Shown: in pieces, positions 1 to 6,433 of the stretch
How positions within the stretch are numbered: position 1 is the first letter of the stretch
Layout: each line of letters opens with the position of its first letter
Source of the DNA: Bryobacteraceae bacterium
Lineage (GTDB): Bacteria > Acidobacteriota > Terriglobia > Bryobacterales > Bryobacteraceae
Length of the DNA stretch: 6,433 bases
Assembly: GCA_025929455.1 (NCBI GenBank)
Contig: JAICMB010000197.1
Span: 1-6,433 of the forward strand
Direction: 5' to 3'
Notes under the pieces: generated by a model
Database searches by the model: none
Seen by the model: the letters and a program-made list of their open reading frames with translations, nothing else
What the model was told of the DNA's origin: nothing
Program-made: the position numbers and the translations under genes

Positions 1-36
1 AAGCGCTGTTCCAGCCCCTTCGCATTTTCCGGGGTG

Positions 37-66
37 GGGCAGGCGGTCGCTTTTTGCCGCCTGCCC
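37..66. repeat. Hairpin 1 of a putative dispersed covarying repeat
   Basis: A perfect 10-bp inverted repeat: left arm GGGCAGGCGG at 37-46, right arm CCGCCTGCCC at 57-66, with a 10-nt loop (47-56) containing five T's. It is preceded by GTG (34-36) and followed by TCCG (67-70). The same framework and flanks recur at 3541-3575. The T-run is in the loop, not after the stem, so this is not an intrinsic terminator. The loop contains the TTG used as the apparent TPR gene start, and the left arm covers the only G-rich sequence that could act as its ribosome binding site. Bases 1-36 hold no other recognisable feature. The hairpin is read directly; membership of a repeat family is inferred from the second copy. 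Confidence 0.7.
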
Positions 67-1040
67 TCCGGTGTCCGCTCGCGTTGCTGGTTCTGGTCGC
101 CGCAACTGCGGCCGCGACCACTCTCGACTACACTCGCCTTGGCCGCGAATTCACCGCGGCACTCCAGCGCGACCCCACCGACGCGCGCGCCCGCTATAAC
201 CTGGCCGTCTGCCTCTACATGCAAGACCAGCCGCGTGCGGCCGCCGAAACCCTCGCTCCGTTAATCGCCGCCGATCGCCCGGACAGCGACGCCCTCAACC
301 TGTTCGCCGCCGCGCAGCACGATTTGCGGAATCTCGACGCCTCTCTTCACGCATACCGTCGCGCAATCGAACTATACCCGTCAGAAGTCCGCAACTACGA
401 GGACCTCGCGCTCCTGTGCTTGCAGCGCAACGCGCTCGACGTTGCCGCGGAAGTGTTGACCTCGGCGATCGCGAACCGCGCCATCTCTGTGCGTGTGTAT
501 CTGCTGCGTGCCTCCGTATACGCACATAACAGCCATGTCGAGCAGGCCGCCCACGACTACGATGCCGCCGCGCGGCTGCAGACCGACCGCCTGTATGACT
601 CTGTCGGCCTGCATCCCGACGACCCGCCGGCCGCGCTCGAACAGCGGCTCGCCGCCACGCCGGACGACGCGGTCCTAAACTTTCTTCTGTCCGACGCTCT
701 CGTGCGCGCCGGCACGCAACCCGGGCAGACCGCTTTTCAAAGCGCTGTGAACGCGCTACGGCGCGCGCTCTTCGCCCAGCCCGGCTTCGCGCCGGCGCAC
801 ACCGCGCTCGCCGCACTTTACCGCGCCGATCACAAGGAAACGGATGCGCTCGTCGAACTGGAGCTGGCCGTGCGCTCCGACGCGCGCGACCCCGCCGCTT
901 GGGCGCACCTGGCGCTCGCTGCGCAGTCCGCCGGCCGCACGCAACAGGCGCGCCAAGCCGAAGACCGACTGCGCGCGCTCGCGCAGCAGTACATAAGTGA
1001 GGAGATTCATCGCGAACGTTCGCCTCTCCCGCTACACTGA
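54..1040 (+). CDS. Exported tetratricopeptide-repeat (TPR) protein
   Basis: The predicted protein is 328 aa. Residues 1-21 look like a Sec signal peptide: a short N-terminus with Arg6, a hydrophobic run of Leu/Val/Ala at 9-20, and Ala-X-Ala before residue 22. The rest is helical repeats with TPR spacing and the usual small and aromatic residues: about 44-74, 77-110 and 111-144, a less regular stretch around 147-200, and a second set at about 200-322. The C-terminus ends in a charged helix, as in many TPR proteins. TPRs are protein-protein interaction scaffolds, so this is probably a periplasmic or envelope adaptor; the partner is unknown and no enzymatic domain is seen. The start is uncertain. 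TTG at 54 is the only standard start that keeps the full signal peptide, but the frame is open to the left window edge and the TTG lies in a hairpin loop. The stop is 5 bp before glyA, so co-transcription is likely. Confidence 0.75.
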   Translation: MPPALRCPLALLVLVAATAAATTLDYTRLGREFTAALQRDPTDARARYNLAVCLYMQDQPRAAAETLAPLIAADRPDSDALNLFAAAQHDLRNLDASLHAYRRAIELYPSEVRNYEDLALLCLQRNALDVAAEVLTSAIANRAISVRVYLLRASVYAHNSHVEQAAHDYDAAARLQTDRLYDSVGLHPDDPPAALEQRLAATPDDAVLNFLLSDALVRAGTQPGQTAFQSAVNALRRALFAQPGFAPAHTALAALYRADHKETDALVELELAVRSDARDPAAWAHLALAAQSAGRTQQARQAEDRLRALAQQYISEEIHRERSPLPLH

Positions 1041-1045
1041 ATCTA

Positions 1046-2326
<1,281 letters not shown>

Positions 2327-2341
2327 GCCCGCGCGATACCC

Positions 2342-3538
2342 ATGCCGCTACGCATCGCTATTGACATCCGCCGCGTGCGCGACTTCGGTGTGGGCACTTA
2401 CATCCGCAACCTGGTCCGCAGTCTCGCCGCGATCGATACCGAGAACCGTTACGTACTGGTGCGCTCGGCGAGCGATGCTCCGGAGCTATCGGGCCTGCCC
2501 TCCAATTTCGAAACCGCCGTTTATAAAGGGAGCGGCCGGTCCGGGCTCAGCGAGATCGGTTTCGCAATGTTCCTGCGCGGCCTCGTTGCCGACGTCTACC
2601 ACGTTCCGCTGAACACCGTCCCGTTCTGGATGCCGCGACCGTACATCGTCACGGCGCACGACATGGCGAACATTCTGTTCGGCAACAGGCCGGGCTTTCG
2701 CAACCGTGCGCGTCTGTTTCGCCAGCGCCGCGGGCTGTTGCGCGCCGACCGCGTCATCGCCGTTTCAAACGCCACGCGCCGCGATCTGGAGCGTATCGGC
2801 CTCCCCTCCGAACGCATTCGCACCATCTACAATGCGCTCGACCCCGCGTTTTCCGAACGCCGCGCGCCCGCCATCGGATGCCTCGACGAAACCGGGTTCC
2901 ACTACCCGCCCGATGTGCAGCGCATTCTCGACCGCTACCAGATCAGCTATCCGTTCATCCTCTATGTCGGCCGCACCAACCCGCACAAGAACATTCCGCG
3001 TCTCGTTGAGGCGTTCGCAGTCGTGCGCGCCCATTTGCAGGATCATCCGATCTACAACGACCTGCGCCTGATCATCATCGGCGACGGCATTTCGCGCACG
3101 CCCTCGTTGCGCCGTGCCGTCGTGCGCAGCCGCGTTGACAATATGGTCCGCTTTCTTGGTTTCGTTCCGATTGAAACGCTGCGCGTGTTCTATCAAACCG
3201 CATCGGCGTTCGCGTTCCCGTCACTCTATGAAGGCTTCGGATTACCGCCGCTCGAAGCCATGGCCTGCGGCACGCCGGTGGTCTGCTCGCACGTGAGCTC
3301 GCTTCCCGAAGTGGTCGGCGACGCGGCGGTCATCGTCGATCCCAAAAGTGTCTTCGATATCGCGCGCGGCCTGCGTGACGCACTGATCGACCGCGAACTC
3401 CGCGCACGCTTGATCGAGCGCGGCTTCGAACAGGTGCGGCGTTTCAACTGGTCCCATACCGCCGCCGACGTCCTCGATACCTACCGCCGTGTTGCGATCG
3501 GCGTCCCCGCCGCCACCCGCGAAATGGTCCATAGCTGA
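2342..3538 (+). CDS. GT4-family (GT-B fold) glycosyltransferase
   Basis: A 398-aa retaining glycosyltransferase of the glycosyl transferases group 1 type. The N-terminal acceptor domain opens with a beta strand (RIAIDIR) and a glycine-containing loop, GVGTYIRNL, at about residues 17-25. The C-terminal nucleotide-sugar domain begins around residue 200 with FILYVGRTNPHKN (205-217), carrying the Arg211/Lys216 pair that usually contacts the donor phosphates. It also has the hallmark EX7E motif, Glu297 to Glu305 (EGFGLPPLE), followed by AMACGTPVV and SLPEVVGDAA. No signal peptide or membrane segment is seen, so it should act at the cytoplasmic face on a lipid-linked or polysaccharide precursor. 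Donor and acceptor cannot be told from sequence. It starts 15 bp after glyA without a clear Shine-Dalgarno, suggesting translation coupled to glyA. No other polysaccharide genes are in the window, so its pathway is unassigned. Confidence 0.93.
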   Translation: MPLRIAIDIRRVRDFGVGTYIRNLVRSLAAIDTENRYVLVRSASDAPELSGLPSNFETAVYKGSGRSGLSEIGFAMFLRGLVADVYHVPLNTVPFWMPRPYIVTAHDMANILFGNRPGFRNRARLFRQRRGLLRADRVIAVSNATRRDLERIGLPSERIRTIYNALDPAFSERRAPAIGCLDETGFHYPPDVQRILDRYQISYPFILYVGRTNPHKNIPRLVEAFAVVRAHLQDHPIYNDLRLIIIGDGISRTPSLRRAVVRSRVDNMVRFLGFVPIETLRVFYQTASAFAFPSLYEGFGLPPLEAMACGTPVVCSHVSSLPEVVGDAAVIVDPKSVFDIARGLRDALIDRELRARLIERGFEQVRRFNWSHTAADVLDTYRRVAIGVPAATREMVHS

Positions 3539-3543
3539 CGGTG

Positions 3544-3569
3544 GGACAGCCAGTCTCCGCTGGCTGTCC
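3544..3569. repeat. Hairpin 2 of a putative dispersed covarying repeat
   Basis: A perfect 10-bp inverted repeat, 5 bp after the glycosyltransferase stop: left arm GGACAGCCAG at 3544-3553, right arm CTGGCTGTCC at 3560-3569, with a 6-nt loop TCTCCG. With one G bulged, the stem extends by pairing GTG (3541-3543) with the CAC that runs across 3569-3571. It is followed by TCCG at 3572-3575, the flank also found after hairpin 1. There is no T-run after the stem, so it is not a typical Rho-independent terminator. Its position just after a stop could still slow transcription or protect the 3' end of the upstream mRNA; that role is inference. Confidence 0.75.
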
Positions 3570-3610
3570 ACTCCGCCACGGTCCTCCTCGCCACCAGGAA
3601 ATAGAACCAC

Positions 3611-3631
3611 GTCCATAAGCGTCCACTAAGC
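3611..3631 (+). repeat. Short tandem direct repeat upstream of the Cys-rich gene
   Basis: GTCCATAAGC (3611-3620) is followed immediately by GTCCACTAAGC (3621-3631). The units are identical except for one inserted C, and the second ends 5 nt before the ATG at 3637. It sits where a ribosome binding site would be expected, and no Shine-Dalgarno is present there. It could be a small tandem duplication by slippage or a pair of half-sites for a regulator. A function is not supported by sequence alone. Confidence 0.4.
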
Positions 3632-3636
3632 AGCGC

Positions 3637-4320
3637 ATGCGATATGCACCGCTCTCACCGTTTACGGCTGCGCTTATTGCGGAAGTCCTGCTGGCAGGCG
3701 CTCCGCGGGCGCAGCCGTCGTTTTTTCGCCGTGCCGAAATTAAAATCGTAGGCGAACTACAATACGGCGAGCGCAGTGATCGCGTGCAGTACACGCCCAC
3801 GCCGCTCTACCGCGCGCTTCATTTTGAAGGCAAACCCGGCGAACGCGTCGACATCCACGTCGAGTCCATCGACGGCCAGGCCATGGCCGCCCTGACCGAC
3901 AGCCGCTTCAAACCAATCGTGTCCAACTTCGGCTCGCACATCACAACCACGCTGCCGCCCAGCGCCGAGCCATACCCGGTGACGTATTACGTTGTCTTCC
4001 GGGACGCACGCAAGAATCCCGCGACGTTCACGGTTGTGCTGAACCGCCTTGGCGCACAAGCTGACAAAACCGAGGACTATTACGCCTGTACCGTGGACTC
4101 CGATTGCATCGCCATTCCTGAGGAAAGCTGCTGCCAAAACGGTTACAAAGCGGCCGTCAATCGCAATCGCGTGGCTACGTATCGCGCGGCGAACGCATGC
4201 AAGTTATCGAATCCGCTTTGTCCGCACTTGATGGTCAACGACACGCGCGTGGCGCGCTGCGATCACGCGACGCATCAATGCCGCATGGTTACACTGCCGC
4301 CCCCGCCGCCGCGGCCGTGA
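3637..4320 (+). CDS. Secreted protein with a C-terminal eight-cysteine domain, function unknown
   Basis: The predicted protein is 227 aa and I do not recognise it as a named family. Residues 1-25 form a plausible signal peptide with Arg2, a hydrophobic stretch at 9-22 (interrupted by Glu16), and cleavage after PRA before Gln26. Residues about 30-145 are rich in alternating beta-type segments (YRALHFEG, RVDIHVES, YVVFRDA, ATFTVVLNRL). This resembles a bacterial pre-peptidase C-terminal-like beta sandwich. Residues 150-216 contain all eight cysteines of the predicted protein (151, 157, 165, 166, 188, 195, 208, 215) around a CTVDSDC opening, an adjacent CC pair and an AAVNRN segment. An even count in an exported protein suggests four disulfides. 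The tail is Pro-rich. ATG 3637 has no obvious Shine-Dalgarno. The stop is 3 bp from the stop of the convergent YHS gene. A role in binding or inhibition outside the cytoplasm is possible but unproven. Confidence 0.8.
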   Translation: MRYAPLSPFTAALIAEVLLAGAPRAQPSFFRRAEIKIVGELQYGERSDRVQYTPTPLYRALHFEGKPGERVDIHVESIDGQAMAALTDSRFKPIVSNFGSHITTTLPPSAEPYPVTYYVVFRDARKNPATFTVVLNRLGAQADKTEDYYACTVDSDCIAIPEESCCQNGYKAAVNRNRVATYRAANACKLSNPLCPHLMVNDTRVARCDHATHQCRMVTLPPPPPRP

Positions 4321-4323
4321 GGT

Positions 4324-4587
4324 TTACTTCTTCGCGTATTTGGCGGGCGCCTTCTCGAACTCGTCCTTGTCTTCGCGGCTACAGAAATAGTAGGTTTTGC
4401 CCTTGTAAACTGCCTTCGCTTCCGCCTTGGACGGTTCGATCGTCATGCCGCAAACGGGGTCCTTCTGCGGCGTGGTTTCTTCCTTGGCCTGGGTTTGCGT
4501 GGTGGCCTGCTTCTTTTCGTGGCGGTCGGCCGCGAACGACACAGAAACCGCGCACGCGAGAGCGGCCGTCATAAAAAGCTTCATCAT
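4324..4587 (-). CDS. Small exported YHS-domain protein
   Basis: The predicted protein is 87 aa. Residues 1-20 form a signal peptide (Lys3, hydrophobic core 4-18, SFA-A near the cleavage site). A polar linker rich in Thr, Gln, Glu and Lys runs to about residue 41. A YHS domain fills the rest: KDPVCGM with Cys46, the YKGKTYYFCS segment with Cys69, then a helix ending EFEKAPAKY. The DPVCGM and YFC cysteines are the family's presumed metal ligands; YHS domains occur in copper/heavy-metal ATPases and related metal-handling proteins. A periplasmic metal-binding or chaperone role is inferred. No metal transporter is nearby. It begins with two consecutive ATGs (4587-4585 and 4584-4582), and no Shine-Dalgarno or convincing promoter is seen in the 63-bp gap (4588-4650) behind the GNAT gene. 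Cys12 lies in the signal peptide, but its context (ALAC) is a poor lipobox. Confidence 0.88.
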   Translation of the reverse strand: MMKLFMTAALACAVSVSFAADRHEKKQATTQTQAKEETTPQKDPVCGMTIEPSKAEAKAVYKGKTYYFCSREDKDEFEKAPAKYAKK

Positions 4588-4650
4588 GTTGCCAGCTTAG
4601 CGCACTGAGTTATGCGATCAATCTCTGCTGGCTGCCGGTGGCGCATCACA

Positions 4651-5208
4651 TTACGCACGCGCCGCCGGATGATACGGCAGCCCCGGATCCCGCGTGACCC
4701 CATAGATCATCTGATCCATCACAACGCCGCGCTTTACCACCGCGCGCACCAGCACGCCTTCCAGCTGAAATCCCGCCTTCTCGAGCACCCGGATCGAGCC
4801 GAAATTGGGCGCGAATACATACGCGAACACGCGATGGATACTCTCCTCGCGCAGCGCTTCTTCCGTGAGCGTTCGCGCGGTCGCGGTTGCGATTCCGCGT
4901 CTCCAGTACGCCTCGCCAATCCAGTACCCCAGCTCGACCGCATGCCGCTCAACATCGGACCGCGAATGCAATCCCGCGCCGCCCACCGCCGCCCCGTCCA
5001 CCTCGATAGCGTACGCGGCGAGCGCGAAATCGCGCGTATTCACCACGCGTAAAAATTCGTCCGCGTGCGCCGGGGTATACGGATACGGGAACCGCTCGCG
5101 CAGATACCGCGACACCTTGGGATTGTTCGCGTGCCGCACCAGCGCCCCTTTGTCCGACAGCGACCACGGGCGCAGGCGGCACACGCCACAGTCGATAACG
5201 TATCGCAC
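4651..5208 (-). CDS. GNAT-family N-acetyltransferase (RimJ/RimL-like)
   Basis: A 185-aa cytoplasmic acetyl-CoA-dependent acetyltransferase of the Acetyltransf_3 type, close to the usual family length. It opens with the RLRPWSLSD segment (11-19) typical of RimJ/RimL relatives. Motif A is VELGYWIGEAYWRRGIAT (91-108), where RRGIA (103-107) is the pyrophosphate-binding loop for acetyl-CoA. Motif B follows with HRVFAYVFAPNFGSIRVLEKAGF (125-147), including Asn135 and the KAGF turn, then the final beta strand with DQMIYGV. The substrate may be a protein N-terminus, as for ribosomal-protein acetylases, or a small molecule or antibiotic; sequence cannot decide. It starts with GTG at 5208-5206, only 5 bp after the gatB stop and with no evident Shine-Dalgarno. 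This indicates co-transcription and probable translational coupling with gatB. Confidence 0.92.
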   Translation of the reverse strand: MRYVIDCGVCRLRPWSLSDKGALVRHANNPKVSRYLRERFPYPYTPAHADEFLRVVNTRDFALAAYAIEVDGAAVGGAGLHSRSDVERHAVELGYWIGEAYWRRGIATATARTLTEEALREESIHRVFAYVFAPNFGSIRVLEKAGFQLEGVLVRAVVKRGVVMDQMIYGVTRDPGLPYHPAARA

Positions 5209-5213
5209 GCGGT

Positions 5214-6433
5214 TTATTTAAGCTTCTCGGCCAGCATTTCGCTCGCAGTCGCGGGGTTAGCCTGGCCCTTGCTGGCCTTCATAACCTGTCCGGTGAGAAA
5301 CTTCAGCACCACCGTTTTGCCGCCGCGGTATTCCTCAACCTGCTGGGGATTGGCGGCGATCACGCCTTCGATGATCGCCGACAGCGCGCCGGTATCGCTG
5401 ATCTGTTTCAAGCCTTCGCGCTCGACGATCGCGCGCGCGCTGTCGCCGCTCTCGATCATTTTCGCGAAAACATCCTTCGCGAGTTTGTTCGAAATCTCGC
5501 CCTTGGCGATCAGTCCGACCAGTTCGCCCAACTGCTCCGCCGTGATCGGCGGCTGCTCAGTTTCGCGGTTCTTCAGCACCGCCGGTAGTTCCACGATTAC
5601 CCAGTTCGCCGTTGTTCGCGGATCACCCGATACCGCCGCTGCACGCTCAAAATAGTCCGCGGTCTCGCGTGCCGCCGTCAACACGTCGGCATCGTATTCG
5701 CGCAGGCCGTACGTGTTGACGAACCGCGCGCGCTTCTCTCGCGGCATCTCCGGCATGATCTCGCGAATTTCGCTCAGCCATGCATCGCTGATTTGAAGAG
5801 GCGTGAGGTCCGGCTCCGGGAAATAGCGGTAATCGTGCGCGTGCTCTTTGCTGCGCATGCTCGCCGTCTCGCCGGTGCCGGGATTGTACAGCCGCGTCTC
5901 CTGCTCCACGCGCCCGCCGCTCTCGATCAATCCGACCTGCCGAGCGATCTCGTATTCCAGTGCAAGCTTCGCGAACCGGAACGAATTGAGGTTCTTCACC
6001 TCCGCCTTGGTCCCGAACTCCTCCATGCCGCGTGGGCGCACCGACACGTTCGCATCGCAACGTAATTGGCCTTTCTCCATGTCGCACTCGGAAACGCCCG
6101 CGTACTGCATCATTTGTTTCAGTTCCGTCAGGAACGCGTGCGCTTCATCGGGCGTGCGAATGTCCGGCTCCGTGACGATCTCGATCAGCGGCGTCCCGCA
6201 GCGGTTCAGATCCACGTACGAAAACCGGTCGCTGTCGCGAAAGCCTTCGTGAATGCTTTTGCCGGCGTCGTCCTCCATGTGAACGCGCGTGATTCCGATG
6301 CGCCTACTCGCGCCATCCGCCTCCGCATCGATCCAGCCATGCTCCGCGATCGGCTGGTCGTATTGCGAAATTTGATAGCCCTTAGGCAAGTCCGGATAGA
6401 AATAATTCTTCCGCGCAAATCGCGAGTGCTGGT
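5214..6433 (-). CDS. gatB: Aspartyl/glutamyl-tRNA amidotransferase subunit B (5' end outside window)
   Basis: GatB of the GatCAB complex, which converts mischarged Glu-tRNA(Gln) and/or Asp-tRNA(Asn) to the correct aminoacyl-tRNA. GatB binds the tRNA and phosphorylates the substrate for amidation. The reading frame continues to the right edge, where it encodes [20 protein letters not shown], an internal GatB motif. The TTG at 6389 is therefore an internal Leu codon, not a start, and by comparison with about 475-aa homologues roughly 70-80 N-terminal residues lie outside. Further signatures are [45 protein letters not shown], and a complete C-terminal GatB/YqeY tRNA-binding tail ([29 protein letters not shown]). 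About 405 residues are visible. The TAA at 5216-5214 precedes the GNAT gene by 5 bp. gatA and gatC are not in view. Confidence 0.97.
   Translation of the reverse strand, partial: QHSRFARKNYFYPDLPKGYQISQYDQPIAEHGWIDAEADGASRRIGITRVHMEDDAGKSIHEGFRDSDRFSYVDLNRCGTPLIEIVTEPDIRTPDEAHAFLTELKQMMQYAGVSECDMEKGQLRCDANVSVRPRGMEEFGTKAEVKNLNSFRFAKLALEYEIARQVGLIESGGRVEQETRLYNPGTGETASMRSKEHAHDYRYFPEPDLTPLQISDAWLSEIREIMPEMPREKRARFVNTYGLREYDADVLTAARETADYFERAAAVSGDPRTTANWVIVELPAVLKNRETEQPPITAEQLGELVGLIAKGEISNKLAKDVFAKMIESGDSARAIVEREGLKQISDTGALSAIIEGVIAANPQQVEEYRGGKTVVLKFLTGQVMKASKGQANPATASEMLAEKLK

Noticed and set aside
34..264. A GTG-started 76-aa frame overlapping the TPR gene start
   Set aside because: Its start is in the flank of hairpin 1. 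The product has Ser/Arg/Pro-rich shadow composition and overlaps the better-supported TPR frame throughout.
3544..3569. Hairpin 2 as a Rho-independent terminator for the glycosyltransferase transcript
   Set aside because: The stem is strong, but it is followed by ACTCCGCCAC with no T-run, so the intrinsic-terminator pattern is incomplete.
4592..4635. A possible third, degenerate copy of the hairpin family in the GNAT-YHS gap (GCCAGC with GCTGGC, and TCTCTGCTGGCTG resembling the hairpin 2 right half)
   Set aside because: Pairing is only about 6 bp across a roughly 30-nt loop and the GTGGG-CAG left arm is missing, so chance in GC-rich DNA is a sufficient explanation.
6206..6418. A 70-aa - strand frame near the right edge as a separate gene
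   Set aside because: It is a shifted frame inside gatB. The gatB frame continues unbroken to the window edge with conserved family motifs.

Overview
The window is GC-rich, tightly packed bacterial chromosome with no phage genes, transposase, integrase, CRISPR array, tRNA or rRNA. Identifiable genes are housekeeping (glyA, gatB) or generic (a TPR protein, a GT4 glycosyltransferase, a GNAT acetyltransferase, a secreted YHS protein), plus one secreted Cys-rich protein I do not recognise. GC-rich codon use, Ala/Arg-rich TPR proteins, use of the GatCAB pathway, and dispersed hairpins beginning GTGGG-CAG suggest an Acidobacteriota member of the Solibacter/Bryobacterales type. That placement is an impression from protein style, not a database result.

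Layout. Left block, + strand: an exported TPR protein (54-1040), glyA (1046-2326), a GT4 glycosyltransferase (2342-3538), then after a 98-bp gap a secreted Cys-rich protein (3637-4320). The first three are separated by only 5 and 15 bp and are probably co-transcribed. Right block, - strand: gatB (5' end beyond the right edge, stop at 5214), a GNAT acetyltransferase 5 bp downstream of it (5208-4651), then after 63 bp a small exported YHS-domain protein (4587-4324). The two blocks converge, and their stop codons are only 3 bp apart.

How the genes relate. GlyA (serine/glycine/one-carbon metabolism) and GatB (Gln-tRNA/Asn-tRNA formation) are core cytoplasmic functions. The glycosyltransferase, the TPR protein and the two small secreted proteins point to the envelope or periplasm. 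I see no single pathway joining them.

The most unusual signal is non-coding. Two hairpins 3.5 kb apart (37-66 and 3544-3569) share sequence framework and flanks. They differ at three stem positions, and each difference is matched by a compensating change in the opposite arm. This suggests a dispersed structured repeat family. One copy overlaps the apparent TTG start of the TPR gene. No complete new defence or mobile system is visible.
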